DNA of 64,000 bases, from NCBI GenBank assembly GCA_002344135.1, contig DDTO01000006.1, positions 275,869-339,868 on the forward strand, in the 5' to 3' direction. The position numbers and the translations under genes are program-made. A model generated the notes under the pieces. That model was not told where the DNA came from. It saw nothing but the letters and a program-made list of their open reading frames with translations, and searched no databases. This document shows, in pieces, positions 16,839 to 26,324 of the stretch. This stretch comes from Chthonomonas sp. UBA2362. GTDB taxonomy: Bacteria; Armatimonadota; Fimbriimonadia; Fimbriimonadales; Fimbriimonadaceae. Position 1 is the first letter of the stretch, and every line of letters starts with the position of its first letter.

Positions 16839-17408
16839 GTGCGCCTGGCGATCACGGGAGGCATCGCGGAAGGAAAGTCGACGGTCTTGGGCTACTTGGC
16901 TGCCGAGGGGGTAACGGTCGTCTCGGCGGACGAGGTCGCGCGCGAAGTTTTCGACGAGCCCGACATTCGCTCGGCGATCGCCGCTTCGCTCGGCCTGAAA
17001 GGCGACGCCCCCGATTTTCGCGACGTGGTTCGGTCTCGAATCGCCGCAGAGCCGGCGGCGCGGCTGGCTCTCAACTCGATCATGCATCGCGAGGTCCTGC
17101 GTCGGTTGCTCGACCACGAGCATCAAGAAAATACGGCGTTCGAAGTTCCTCTCCTGATCGAGACTTGCATTCAGCGCCACTTCGATCGGACCTGGCTGGT
17201 GACTTGCGGCGGGGAGGAGCAGCTTCGAAGGCTTGCTACGCGCCTCGGCGACGAGGCGGAGGCAAGAGCGATGATCGCGATGCAATTGCCCAGCCGAGTG
17301 AAAGTCGCCTTTGCCGACCGAATTATTAGAACCGACCAGCCGCCTTCGATCGTCCATCGTTCGGCAGTGGAAGCCTTGGCCGAGATGGGCTGGGGTGTTC
17401 GCGGGTAG
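16839..17408 (+). CDS. coaE: Dephospho-CoA kinase
   Basis: A 189-aa P-loop kinase catalysing the last CoA step (dephospho-CoA + ATP to CoA). Visible: P-loop GGIAEGKST (residues 7-15; canonical GGIGSGKS), SADEVAREVF (substrate Asp), HREVLRRLL, VPLLIETC, and the lid/base-binding segment VTCGGEEQLRRLATRL ahead of the DRIIRT.. C-terminal region. GTG 16839 is the first codon giving MRLAITGGIAEGKST. A TATCGT hexamer six bases upstream is a possible start-proximal -10. Slightly shorter than E. coli CoaE (206 aa). Confidence 0.93.
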   Translation: MRLAITGGIAEGKSTVLGYLAAEGVTVVSADEVAREVFDEPDIRSAIAASLGLKGDAPDFRDVVRSRIAAEPAARLALNSIMHREVLRRLLDHEHQENTAFEVPLLIETCIQRHFDRTWLVTCGGEEQLRRLATRLGDEAEARAMIAMQLPSRVKVAFADRIIRTDQPPSIVHRSAVEALAEMGWGVRG

Positions 17409-17451
17409 GGAGACCGATTTGCGAGGGATCGTCCAGGGGCCGTTTTGCGCG

Positions 17452-17481
17452 TTGCGAGACGCGATGCGGATGGGCTATGCT
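17452..17481 (+). promoter_or_regulatory. Probable promoter of the envelope operon
   Basis: TTGCGA (17452-17457), an 18-bp spacer and TATGCT (17476-17481) lie ~100 bp before the GTG at 17583, leaving room for a structured leader. Confidence 0.4.
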
Positions 17482-17521
17482 TTCGCGAATAGGATGCCGC
17501 CGGAGTTTCTCGGCTTCGGCA

Positions 17522-17540
17522 TGGGCCCCGGATGGGCCCA
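17522..17540 (+). promoter_or_regulatory. Hairpin in the leader of the envelope operon
   Basis: TGGGCCC (17522-17528) and GGGCCCA (17534-17540) form a perfect 7-bp stem with a 5-base loop, 43 bp upstream of the start codon. It has no T tract, so a leader structure or mRNA stabiliser is more likely than a terminator. Confidence 0.45.
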
Positions 17541-17582
17541 GCGCAAACTGAGAGAGGAATGCACCATGGAGGTTCCGTCACT

Positions 17583-19580
17583 GTGAGGCGATTCATCGAA
17601 TCCCGCATCGCGAGAGGCGTCAGCGTTTTTCTGGCGTACGCTCTGATCGTTCCGTTTTTGACATTCGTTTCGGCGACACGGGCGTCGGCCCAGATCGAAA
17701 CGCTGCCCCTTTGGGCCGTCGTCGACTTCACGAACCAGAGTTCGAAGGGCGGCGCCGGCTACGGCAAGACCGCTTCCGAGGCGGTCAACTCCGAGTTGGC
17801 GAAGACCAACAAGTACGAGATGATTCCGGCGGAGACCGTTGCCCGGGCCCAAACCGAGCTCGGTTATGCGGGCACGATGCGACCGGATCAGCTGATCCGT
17901 CTCGGTCAAAACATTCGCGCGGCAACCATTGTTTCCGGCCAAATCGTCGATTACCGCGTCATCGAAGTCGGCGCCGGCAAGCAGGCCGACGTGCTCCTTC
18001 GTGTCGAGGTGCGTGACGTGGCGAGCGGCCTGCCGATCAACGGTGCGGCTCTGAAGGCTTCTTCGGCCATCAAGGGCGGCGACGTTTCGGACGAGACTCT
18101 GATCAACGAAGCGATTTCCGCTGCCGCCTATGAAGCGGTCCAGCAGATCACGGCCCGCACTCTTCCGCGAGCGACCGTCCTGAACACGCTCGAGAAGACC
18201 GCTCTTATCAATCGCGGCGCACGCTCGGGCTTCCAGAAGGACCAGGAGGTCATCGTGACCCGCGGTCGAGACCAAGTGGCCACGGCGACGGTTACCGAGG
18301 TCGAGCCCGACGCGGCAGTAATCCAAGTCGTCCGCGCTAATCGTGGTATTCAGCCCGGTGACAAGGTTCAGGTGGTCTTCAACGTGCCGCCCCTCTACGG
18401 CTTCAATAAGCGAGGCGAGGCCGATACGGGAGGCCGAGCCGGCGCCCAGGGCGCCAAGCGAGGCAACAACTCGGGCCTCATTTCGATCCTGATCCTCGTC
18501 GGCATCGCTGCCTTCCTCTTCATGGGCGGACGCGGCGGCGGCGCGGATTTGGTGACGGACGTGAACGCCGAAGCCTTCGTCCTTCCCGACGACACCCCGG
18601 CGGTGCGAATCTCGTGGCGCCCGGATGCGTTCATCAAGGGCAACAACCAGAGATACCAGTGGCAGGTCTATCGCTCCGACACCCTCGGCGCGCCGGTCAT
18701 CATCAGCCCGGGACTTTCTACCGAAGCCATCGACGACGCACGGCCTCGAACCTTCACTTGGTACGACTTCCAAGGGATCGTGGGCGGCGCGTTCTGCGAT
18801 AACACCGCTCCCGCTAACCCGACGACGGCCAACGCGACCGGCGTCGTGCCCGGGACGCCCTATACGTATCAGGTCGAGCTCATCTACAGCCTCAGCGCCC
18901 TCGATCTGCCCGGCACGGGTACCACCGGCAACACGACCGGCGGCACGACCGGCGGCCTGACCACCGGTGGCACCACGGGTGGCCTGACGACCGGCGGCAC
19001 GACCGGTGGCCTTACGACCGGCGGCATGGGAGCTGAGCTAGAAGGCGAGGATGTCCCGTTCTCGACCGGTGGCCAGGGCTTCGACGACGAAGAGATCTAT
19101 CTTTTGGCGCAGACCGGTGGCGGCGGCGACCGTTGTTACTTCGCTTCGTCGAAGGTACCGACCCGCGGACAGGCAACGCCCCTGGTGCGGCCGACTCTTC
19201 GCAGCCCGGTCAACAACGCGATCGTCGCGACCGCTCCGGTGTTCGTCTTCACTTCGGTGAAGGGCGCCACCGCCAGCGTCGTGCTCGAGTACGTCATTCA
19301 ACTCTCCGACGACCCGACGTTCCCGAAGAACAGGACGATCACGCCCGCCGACGGCAAGTTCATCGACAACACGCTGGTTCCCGGCGCGCAGTTGAGTTCC
19401 AAGCCGATCCGCGAGGCGCTGACCGCCTTCAAGGGCGTCGAGTTCGTCTACTGGCGCGTCGGCGCCCGTAACGTCCAGGACGTCCCTGGTCCGGTCCCCG
19501 TACAGGGCGAGCGCTATATCTTCAGCGCACCGTTCCGCTTCAAGAGGCCGACCGATCCGCCCATTCCGCCGGCGGAGTGA
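17583..19580 (+). CDS. Exported CsgG/TolB-like protein with Gly/Thr-rich repeats (envelope operon gene 1)
   Basis: A 665-aa protein. The signal peptide (residues ~1-40) ends in TRASAQ. Residues ~42-200 resemble the CsgG / curli-assembly type fold that senses or transports across the outer membrane (LWAVVDFTNQSSKGGAGYGKTASEAV, YEMIPAETVARAQTELGY, GQNIRAATIVSGQIVDYRV). A hydrophobic segment at ~304-320 (LISILILVGIAAFLFMGG) is followed by fibronectin-like and Ig-like regions. A tandem TTGGTTGGL-type repeat lies at ~445-480. GTG 17583 is chosen because GGAGG (17569-17573) is correctly spaced before it. It leads three co-directional envelope genes. Confidence 0.8.
   Translation: MRRFIESRIARGVSVFLAYALIVPFLTFVSATRASAQIETLPLWAVVDFTNQSSKGGAGYGKTASEAVNSELAKTNKYEMIPAETVARAQTELGYAGTMRPDQLIRLGQNIRAATIVSGQIVDYRVIEVGAGKQADVLLRVEVRDVASGLPINGAALKASSAIKGGDVSDETLINEAISAAAYEAVQQITARTLPRATVLNTLEKTALINRGARSGFQKDQEVIVTRGRDQVATATVTEVEPDAAVIQVVRANRGIQPGDKVQVVFNVPPLYGFNKRGEADTGGRAGAQGAKRGNNSGLISILILVGIAAFLFMGGRGGGADLVTDVNAEAFVLPDDTPAVRISWRPDAFIKGNNQRYQWQVYRSDTLGAPVIISPGLSTEAIDDARPRTFTWYDFQGIVGGAFCDNTAPANPTTANATGVVPGTPYTYQVELIYSLSALDLPGTGTTGNTTGGTTGGLTTGGTTGGLTTGGTTGGLTTGGMGAELEGEDVPFSTGGQGFDDEEIYLLAQTGGGGDRCYFASSKVPTRGQATPLVRPTLRSPVNNAIVATAPVFVFTSVKGATASVVLEYVIQLSDDPTFPKNRTITPADGKFIDNTLVPGAQLSSKPIREALTAFKGVEFVYWRVGARNVQDVPGPVPVQGERYIFSAPFRFKRPTDPPIPPAE
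18918..19029 (+). repeat. In-gene tandem repeat encoding Gly/Thr blocks
   Basis: Multiple imperfect copies of a ~27-bp unit, built from ACCGGCGGC and ACGACCGGC elements, encode TTGGTTGGL-like blocks inside the CsgG-like gene. They probably form a flexible linker and could vary in copy number between strains. Confidence 0.8.
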
Positions 19581-19593
19581 CATTAACCGAAAA

Positions 19594-19624
19594 TGACCGT
19601 TCCCGGCCCCGCCGGGAACCGTCA
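19594..19624 (+). promoter_or_regulatory. Long hairpin between envelope operon genes 1 and 2
   Basis: Stem of GTTCCCGGC (19599-19607) with GCCGGGAAC (19611-19619), extended after a C-C mismatch by TGAC/GTCA. No T tract follows, so it is more likely a processing or stabilising element, or a weak terminator, than a full intrinsic stop. Confidence 0.55.
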
Positions 19625-19649
19625 CTTAGGTAGGACGAGGAGACTGCAT

Positions 19650-22538
19650 ATGAATGTGAGTTGGGAAAGATTCGTCATTGGGTGTTTCGTCGGCGGAGCC
19701 TCCGTGATCGCGTCCGCGCAACCCGGATGGGTGCTCGAATGCTGGGACCGGGATAACCCGCCGCCTGCGCCGTACTCGGTGCCTTACGGCTTCCTGCTGG
19801 TGGGCAACGAACTCTTCACAGCGGCGATGGGAACGAACGGCAACGTCACCTACGGCGGAACCGGAGGGCCTTGCTACGACCCGGGCCGCGTGTTCGACTT
19901 CGCTGGCCGGTTCGCTTTTGCCATCGGCGGTACCGGCTCGGTTCAGACCGACTTCGACGACGGCCTCGCGGTGACGATGGGCGCTCCGTTCGATGCGGCC
20001 GGCGACATGTGCTACGCCCGCATCATCAAGGGTGAAGATGGAAGCGATGACGAGCTTTTCGGCCAAGGGGGGCTTCGTGGTGCCTTCGTGGGGGCGAGCC
20101 GACGCTATATGGTCGGCCTCTGGAACGACGCCGACGTCGACGTCGAGCTGACGATCCGCATTATCGGCGACGCGGCTCGAATGCAGTGGCGCGTCACCAA
20201 CCTCCAGGCGAACAATCAACGGATCGGTCTTCGCTTCGGCGCCTGCGCTGGGCAGAGAACACGCGACGCTTCCGTGACGGAACCTGGCACGCCATACAAC
20301 CAATTCCTCTCCCTGCTACCGACTTTTTCCGGTAACCCCAAGCCTCTCCCGTATACCGGCTTTACTTACACCGGGACGACGAAACCGGTCCGCAATGAGC
20401 GGAACTACCTCAAGGACAACCCAAAGTTCCCGCCGTACGTGAACTTCGAGTCGGGCCAGTCCTACCCTTATGGCCTGAAGATTCAGAACATCACGACCGA
20501 CGACGTGAGCGACCACACGCCGGTCGACCAAATCCTGATCGGTAACTACGGCTCGTTCCAGCAACCGGGACTGATCTGGGATAACAACATGCGCAGCCGC
20601 GTGTTCCTCGACGCGGGACCCGACCCGCTCATCAACAACAATCCTCCTGCCCGTGAAGAGGCCGACGTTCTGCTCGCCGAGACCGCCTTCATCCAGAATA
20701 TCGCCGGCCAGGACGTGCCTCCGGGCGGCAGCCGAACGATGATTCACTACCTGCGCTCGCCGTGGTCGGTGGGCGACTACTTGGATCCGTTCACCGTACT
20801 CGTCGATGCGCCTCGGCTCATCGCTGCGGGACCGAACATCGGTTTCGACGACCTTGCTCCCAACCCCTTCACGGTCCGCGCTTACCTCGATAACCAGTAT
20901 TCGCAACTCGACCGCGAAGTCATCCTGAACGACACTCGTGTCACGATCACGCTTCCCGCCGGCCTCACGAGGGTCGCGGGCGAACCGCAGACGAAGGTCA
21001 TTCCGCGTATCGATCCGAACGAGATCGCGTTCGTCGAGTGGCAGGTCGTCGCCGACGGCAACCTCTTCGGCAACTTCCCGGTCCAGTTCAAGTTCGAAAC
21101 CGTGCCAGGACCGGTCAAGAACGTGACCGTCAACATCCCGATCGCGGCAACCCCACGGCTGCACCTGCCGGAAGGGCCTAACCTCGTGACGATCCCGTGG
21201 AACTTCCCGGATAGTTCGCTCGAGAGCATCCTTTCGCCGCTGATCATCAACCAGGACTACCAAGCCTTCCAATGGAACCCCGAACTCGGCGGCTACGTCC
21301 CGGCAACCAGCGCGTCACGCGGCGGCGGACTCTGGATCGTTCCGACCAGCGATGAGGGCTTCAAGGTCCTTCAGTCGGCGGTTCTGCCGGCCGACACCGC
21401 CTCCGGTGGACGCATCACGAACCTCGAGTTCGGCTGGAACCTGATCGGGAACCCATACAACTATCCGATTCAGCTTAGCACGATCGTCGCGGTGGCACAA
21501 GACAATCCAGAAGACTCCTTTACGTTCCAAGACCTGATCACTCTCGGGTTCATCACGCCGAGCCTCGCTTACTGGCAGCGCGACGCGAACGACCCGACGA
21601 CGGGACTCTATCGGTATACGGAAGGCGTACTCGACTATATGCAGCCGAGCACGGGCTACTGGATCTACGTGTCCACGATTCGTCCGATCCGTCTCGTGTG
21701 GCCGGGTGTTTTCACCGAGGGTCTGCCCAACTCGGGCCGAGCCCCGAAGGCCGCTCCGACCCGAGAGCCATGGAAGCAAAGCGATAAGAAGTGGCGACTG
21801 CAACTGGCCGCCCAGACGAACCAGTCGCTCGACGACCAGAACTACGTCGGAGTCGCTGGAAGCGCTAAGGACGTCAATCTACTTCGCGTCCCCAAGCCTC
21901 CGATGGCCCCGCAGGGACGTAACGCTCGTGAGGGGCGGGTCGAACTCTCGATCGAAGACCAGATCGCCGGCAAGCCGATGCGAATGGCCCGTGCCTTCGT
22001 CGACAAGATGGCCCGGAAGGAGTGGAAGGTCTTCGTCAAGACTGACGGCGCCAGCGAAGTGAATCTCACTTGGCCGAACCTCACCACCATTCCGAAGAAC
22101 ATCCGTGTTCGCCTGATCGACAAGGCCACGAGCACCACTCGCGACCTGCGCTCGGCGAGCGGCTACTCTTTCCGAATGGACAAGGCCGGCACCCGCGAGT
22201 TCACGCTCGTCATGGAGCCGGGGGGCGCCTCTCGGGCAGTCATCGGTAACGTCGTGGTGACGCGGCCCAGCCGCGACAAGGCCGCGCCGTTCACGATCAA
22301 CTACACGCTCAGCGCCGACGCCACGACCAGCATCCGCGTGCTCGCCGGCACCGGCAAGGAGATCTTCTCCGTCAGCCGCGGCCGATCCGACCGGAGCGGT
22401 CAGAACTTGGCGACGTGGGCCATGCGGGACAACGCCAACCGAGCGGTTGCCCCCGGTCAGTACCGTGTGGAAATTCTCGCGGAAACCGCGAACGGAGAAC
22501 GTGTTCGGAAGATCGTTCCCGTCAACGTAGTGCGCTAG
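19650..22538 (+). CDS. Large exported protein with FlgD-like C-terminal Ig domain (envelope operon gene 2)
   Basis: A 962-aa protein with a signal peptide ending near ASVIASAQ. The N-terminal ~350 residues are beta-rich and unrecognised (DFAGRFAFAIGGTGSVQTDFDDG). Around 400-480 there is an Ig-like region (VTITLPAGLTRVAGEPQTKV). Residues ~510-700 carry two GWNLIGNPYNYPI-like modules of the type found in FlgD-tailed surface proteins. The last ~85 residues form a FlgD-like Ig domain (TINYTLSADATTSIRVL, GQNLATWAMRDNANRAVAPGQYRVEI). ATG 19650 is chosen because GAGGAGA lies upstream. A cell-surface or secreted structural protein is inferred. Confidence 0.82.
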   Translation: MNVSWERFVIGCFVGGASVIASAQPGWVLECWDRDNPPPAPYSVPYGFLLVGNELFTAAMGTNGNVTYGGTGGPCYDPGRVFDFAGRFAFAIGGTGSVQTDFDDGLAVTMGAPFDAAGDMCYARIIKGEDGSDDELFGQGGLRGAFVGASRRYMVGLWNDADVDVELTIRIIGDAARMQWRVTNLQANNQRIGLRFGACAGQRTRDASVTEPGTPYNQFLSLLPTFSGNPKPLPYTGFTYTGTTKPVRNERNYLKDNPKFPPYVNFESGQSYPYGLKIQNITTDDVSDHTPVDQILIGNYGSFQQPGLIWDNNMRSRVFLDAGPDPLINNNPPAREEADVLLAETAFIQNIAGQDVPPGGSRTMIHYLRSPWSVGDYLDPFTVLVDAPRLIAAGPNIGFDDLAPNPFTVRAYLDNQYSQLDREVILNDTRVTITLPAGLTRVAGEPQTKVIPRIDPNEIAFVEWQVVADGNLFGNFPVQFKFETVPGPVKNVTVNIPIAATPRLHLPEGPNLVTIPWNFPDSSLESILSPLIINQDYQAFQWNPELGGYVPATSASRGGGLWIVPTSDEGFKVLQSAVLPADTASGGRITNLEFGWNLIGNPYNYPIQLSTIVAVAQDNPEDSFTFQDLITLGFITPSLAYWQRDANDPTTGLYRYTEGVLDYMQPSTGYWIYVSTIRPIRLVWPGVFTEGLPNSGRAPKAAPTREPWKQSDKKWRLQLAAQTNQSLDDQNYVGVAGSAKDVNLLRVPKPPMAPQGRNAREGRVELSIEDQIAGKPMRMARAFVDKMARKEWKVFVKTDGASEVNLTWPNLTTIPKNIRVRLIDKATSTTRDLRSASGYSFRMDKAGTREFTLVMEPGGASRAVIGNVVVTRPSRDKAAPFTINYTLSADATTSIRVLAGTGKEIFSVSRGRSDRSGQNLATWAMRDNANRAVAPGQYRVEILAETANGERVRKIVPVNVVR

Positions 22539-22556
22539 AATAGAAAGCGACAAATC

Positions 22557-22592
22557 GTCCGGGGCCGCGAGGTCCCGGACCCCGACCTTTTT
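22557..22592 (+). terminator. Probable intrinsic terminator after envelope gene 2
   Basis: GTCCGGG (22557-22563) pairs with CCCGGAC (22574-22580). CCCGAC and then TTTTT (22588-22592) follow. The T tract is 7 bp from the stem, so termination may be partial, letting some transcription continue into the next gene. Confidence 0.5.
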
Positions 22593-22606
22593 CGTCTGTA
22601 TTTTCG

Positions 22607-24637
22607 GTGACACGGATGTTCGTCCGATCGAGGCTCTTTGATCGCTTCGCCTCCGCCCGGGCCCTACTCGGCCTGGTCGTAGTTTTGCTGGCACTGCCCG
22701 CTTTCGCCGACGATGGTGCCGTCCGGCTCTCGACCTTCGATACCGTCGCCCTCGCGGATGGACGGAAAACCGTTACCGTCACCGCGATCGTCACCGACCA
22801 TGCCGGGCGCTACGTGCCCGACGGAACGATCATCCGGTTCGAAACCGACCTCGGCCAGTTCAAGAACCCCACCGTCGCCACGATCAATGGCCTCGCGCGG
22901 GCGTTCCTTACTGCGCCGACCTTTGCCGGTACCGCGCATGTCAAGGCGAGCGCCTTTCCGACACTGAACGCGAGCGCCGACCTTTCCATAGAATTCGTCT
23001 CCAACCGCTCTTTGCTGGAGTCCGCCAAAGACTACATCGAGATCGTCGCGCCGAAGTACCTCATGTACAGTACCGAACTCCGGACCGTCGAAGCCGCCGG
23101 TGAAGGGCGCGAGGTCGAGGTTCGCTACCGCGACATCGAGATCGAAGCGGCGCACGTCCAGGTCAACATCCCGATGTACGAGGTCCGAGCCCGAAAGGCC
23201 ATCCTCCGAATCGGCAAAGTCGAGCGGGAGTTCGACCAGCTTTATATTCGCCTCAACATCCGTCAAGGACTGGGAACGACGGTGTACGAGGACGACACTC
23301 CGCGGGTCTCCCAGCAGCCGCCATTCGTTTGGGTCGACCAAGAGAAACGGATGCGCCTGGGTACGATGGAGATCTCGGGGGGCGAGTTCCTTCCCTACAC
23401 CTCGACCGCGCCGCCGAACCAGTTCGTCTTCGCCAACCTCAGCAACTCCGTCACCCTGATCTCCGCAAAGAAGGCCGTCGCTTTCCCCTCACGCGAAATC
23501 CAGTTCCACCGGGCCGACCTGATGGTGGGTGGTGCGAAGGTCATGAAGGTGCCCCTGTTCCAGATCAGCGCGGTCACGAACTCGCCGATCGTCACCGACC
23601 AGTTCCTCAACGTCACGAGCAACCAGGTGGCCATCGACTACCCGCACTATCTTTCGCTCAAGCCGGGCGAGACCAGCCTGCTTCGCTTCCGAACCGGAAC
23701 CCGCTACGGCAGCGGTGTCGGCGCGACGCGCGGCACCTCGCTCGACTATGAGCTGCATTGGAATCGTGGCGGCGACTCGGAAGGTGGCCTCGTCGTGAGC
23801 GGCCTCTTGCGCAAGGACTGGGGCGTCGGTCTTCGTCACGGCCTCAAGCTGGACGATCGGACCAGCGCAAGCGCCCAAGTCGACTTTCCCGCCCATAGCA
23901 GCATGTTCGGCACCGCGCAGGTCAGCCGGCAGTTCGAAGGCTTCAACGCGAGCGCGACCGCGAGCATGGGGAAAACTCTGACGGGAACGCCCTACCAGAA
24001 TCAGCAGTACTTCATGAGCCTGGACAAGGACCCGATGCGAGTGGGAAAGATGCCCCTCAGCTTCGAGTACGGGCTCACCGCCTCGCAGATCGAATACAAG
24101 TCTGAATTCAGTTCGGCATTCCAGAACAGCGTTGGCGTCAACAGCCGCCTGCGCATGGATACGCTCGCTCTCGATAGGAACTCCACCCTCAGCGCCAGCC
24201 TGAACGTCGGCCACCTGATGGGCCATAACGTCAAGACCGGTCTTACCACCGGCGTCACCACCAGCTACAGCACCCGCTTGAACGGCTCTTCGTCGGTCAC
24301 CCTGACTTACGATTATCTCGATGACGGTTTCGCGAGCACCATTCTCGGCCACCACCGGATCAGCCTCCAGTCGTACTACAACACGGGCGCGATGACCTTC
24401 CGGTTCTTCGGCGGCAAGAGCCTCGATTTGGACCGCATCAACGCCAGCGCGGATATGCGGCTCCGCCTCGCGGACTGGCGGCTCGGGTTCGGCTACTCTC
24501 TCGACCAGTACCTGGGTAACCGATTCTCGGACTACAGTTTCCTGGTCGGCTACCGGATCGGCTTCCGGGAAGTCGGCCTGAGTTGGTCGGCGCGAACCCG
24601 GCGCATCGGGATCGAACTTCTCGGTGCCTCGTTCTAG
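22607..24637 (+). CDS. LptD/OstA-like outer-membrane barrel with N-terminal Ig domain (envelope operon gene 3)
   Basis: A 676-aa protein. The signal peptide ends near LPAFAD. Residues ~35-125 form an invasin/BIG-like Ig domain (VTVTAIVTDHAGRYVPDGTIIRFETDLG). Residues ~130-330 resemble the OstA/LptA-type beta-jellyroll plus the start of LptD (YRDIEIEAAHVQVNIPMYEVRARKA, FHRADLMVGGAKVMKVPLFQI), where surface lipid is handed to the barrel. Residues ~335-676 are alternating barrel strands ending in a phenylalanine (LLGASF), as expected of an outer-membrane protein. GTG 22607 or ATG 22616 may be the start. LPS or other glycolipid assembly is plausible but unproven. Confidence 0.75.
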   Translation: MTRMFVRSRLFDRFASARALLGLVVVLLALPAFADDGAVRLSTFDTVALADGRKTVTVTAIVTDHAGRYVPDGTIIRFETDLGQFKNPTVATINGLARAFLTAPTFAGTAHVKASAFPTLNASADLSIEFVSNRSLLESAKDYIEIVAPKYLMYSTELRTVEAAGEGREVEVRYRDIEIEAAHVQVNIPMYEVRARKAILRIGKVEREFDQLYIRLNIRQGLGTTVYEDDTPRVSQQPPFVWVDQEKRMRLGTMEISGGEFLPYTSTAPPNQFVFANLSNSVTLISAKKAVAFPSREIQFHRADLMVGGAKVMKVPLFQISAVTNSPIVTDQFLNVTSNQVAIDYPHYLSLKPGETSLLRFRTGTRYGSGVGATRGTSLDYELHWNRGGDSEGGLVVSGLLRKDWGVGLRHGLKLDDRTSASAQVDFPAHSSMFGTAQVSRQFEGFNASATASMGKTLTGTPYQNQQYFMSLDKDPMRVGKMPLSFEYGLTASQIEYKSEFSSAFQNSVGVNSRLRMDTLALDRNSTLSASLNVGHLMGHNVKTGLTTGVTTSYSTRLNGSSSVTLTYDYLDDGFASTILGHHRISLQSYYNTGAMTFRFFGGKSLDLDRINASADMRLRLADWRLGFGYSLDQYLGNRFSDYSFLVGYRIGFREVGLSWSARTRRIGIELLGASF

Positions 24638-26312
24638 GCCCCTCGTTCTCCTCTTAGGCTGGATGGCGCTCCATGCCTCGATGCCTGCCGGTGCGCAGGG
24701 AGTCGGGCGCTTTGCCTTCCGTAAGACTCCTCCGGTGGCTGGGTTTCGAATCGACTCGAACGGCTTTCGCGCCGCCAACCCGGCCGCCGACACCCTGCGG
24801 TTCGTCCAACCAGCCAAGCAGTGGAAAGCCGCCGAAGTGTCCTCTCTTGGAGCGACCTACCTGCTGGGTGGTTCGGGCCGCTCGCCGGACAAGCTGCGCG
24901 TCAACCTGCTCGCCCCTGGGTTCGAACTCCACTTTCAGGCGGGCTTCGGCTTCACGGCAGGCTCGAACGTCAGTCCGTTCGTAACATGGAGTGAGGGGAG
25001 CGTCGGTGCCGGCGTGCCGACCCCAAAGTCGAACTGGTTCATCGTCTCGTTCCAAGACTCCCAACCGCCGCTGCTGTTCGCCTTTCCCGGAGAGAAGGCC
25101 GCGATCCGGGTCTCCGGTCGTCCCGGGGCGTGGCGAATCGATTCCATCGGTGTCTATCAGGGTTGGATGCGCGTGGCGTTGCCCAAGGGGACCGCCGCAG
25201 TCCTCGCAATGGACGCCGCCGGACTCGGGGCGCTCGCCAAGGCGGTACGGCAGCGCGCCGACTTTTGGACCGCGCAAGCCCCGGCCCTGGTGAGTCGCGA
25301 GGCGCGCTTCGAGGGAGAATCACTGGTAGCATCTTGGCGCTTCAACCACGCTGGCGCGACGGTGCCGTATCCGGTCCTTCGCGCCGGCAAGGCCGGGTAT
25401 CGGATCGAGCCGCTGTCAAAAATCGTTTCCCTCGGCGTGGAAACCGAAGAGGGGCCGATGGCGTACTGTGGCGAGCCCAAGCTGACCGTTCGTTTCCCCA
25501 GGCTAGCGCAAGGGCCGGGAAGGCCCGTCGTGCTGGGTCCCCCACCGAGCCTCGTCGGCGCCGTTTCCCCGGTCGACGCCCCCAGACTCTTCGAGTACGC
25601 GCTGGTTTCGCGGCTATCGAGTGCCTCGACCGGCACCTTGGCTCAGTTACGGGGTCTCCTCGCCGATTACATGGTCGTCGCGCCAGAACACGCCGACCCG
25701 ACCTCGGGTCGAAAGCTCCCGTTCGACGCAGCTGGAGCGGGCTTGGAGTTGGCAGCGATCTATGCCTTGGCCGGGGTCTGCCTCGACCAGTCTGCGAATC
25801 CGATGCTCGAGGCGTGGGAGTCTGCCGTCGACTGGTCGACCTGGCGTCCCTGGGTCGGAGGCTTGCCGACGATTCGTTTGGCCTCGTCGGTCATCGCAGT
25901 GGCTGGGGCGGTCGGGCACAGCCCTCGGGCGGCGGTCCTGGGTGCGATGGCGGAGACGTTCCTGGTGGCGAGCGGCGAAAGGAGCTTCTTCGAAAGCCTG
26001 CGCCGCAGCCTCTATCGGCGACTACCCGAAGGGATGCCCGAAGATCGGTGGGCCGAGGTCCATCGCTCCCCATGGCGGCTCTTGGGCGATCCGCCGCTCG
26101 CGGCTGCCGAGGCTGCCGGGGGCATGCAGTTGTCGGGTGTGGCCGGAGCCGAGGTTGCCGCGCGCGAGGGCACGCCCTTCGGCGCGGAGTTAACGCCGCT
26201 AGGGACCGCTCCCAACGGCTGGGCTCGGTACGCACTGAAGGGGCCGACAGCGCTCATCCCTCGTCCGGCGAGCCCGATCCCTCCGACGCCGCGGCTGCCC
26301 GAGTATCGGTAG
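24624..26312 (+). CDS. Unrecognised exported protein (envelope operon gene 4)
   Basis: A 562-aa protein starting at GTG 24624, 14 bp inside the end of the LptD-like gene, so translation is probably coupled. The signal peptide (residues ~1-25) ends in SMPAGAQ. The N-terminal half is beta-rich (VNLLAPGFELHFQAGFGFTAGS, WFIVSFQDSQPPLLFAFPG). The C-terminal half is helical (LELAAIYALAGVCLDQSAN, FFESLRRSLYRRLPE). This beta-then-alpha layout recalls carbohydrate-active enzymes with an alpha/alpha barrel, but I see no catalytic signature and do not assign one. It ends 12 bp before the convergent C69 peptidase gene. Confidence 0.72.
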   Translation: MPRSRPLVLLLGWMALHASMPAGAQGVGRFAFRKTPPVAGFRIDSNGFRAANPAADTLRFVQPAKQWKAAEVSSLGATYLLGGSGRSPDKLRVNLLAPGFELHFQAGFGFTAGSNVSPFVTWSEGSVGAGVPTPKSNWFIVSFQDSQPPLLFAFPGEKAAIRVSGRPGAWRIDSIGVYQGWMRVALPKGTAAVLAMDAAGLGALAKAVRQRADFWTAQAPALVSREARFEGESLVASWRFNHAGATVPYPVLRAGKAGYRIEPLSKIVSLGVETEEGPMAYCGEPKLTVRFPRLAQGPGRPVVLGPPPSLVGAVSPVDAPRLFEYALVSRLSSASTGTLAQLRGLLADYMVVAPEHADPTSGRKLPFDAAGAGLELAAIYALAGVCLDQSANPMLEAWESAVDWSTWRPWVGGLPTIRLASSVIAVAGAVGHSPRAAVLGAMAETFLVASGERSFFESLRRSLYRRLPEGMPEDRWAEVHRSPWRLLGDPPLAAAEAAGGMQLSGVAGAEVAAREGTPFGAELTPLGTAPNGWARYALKGPTALIPRPASPIPPTPRLPEYR

Positions 26313-26324
26313 GGCGAACGGGGT

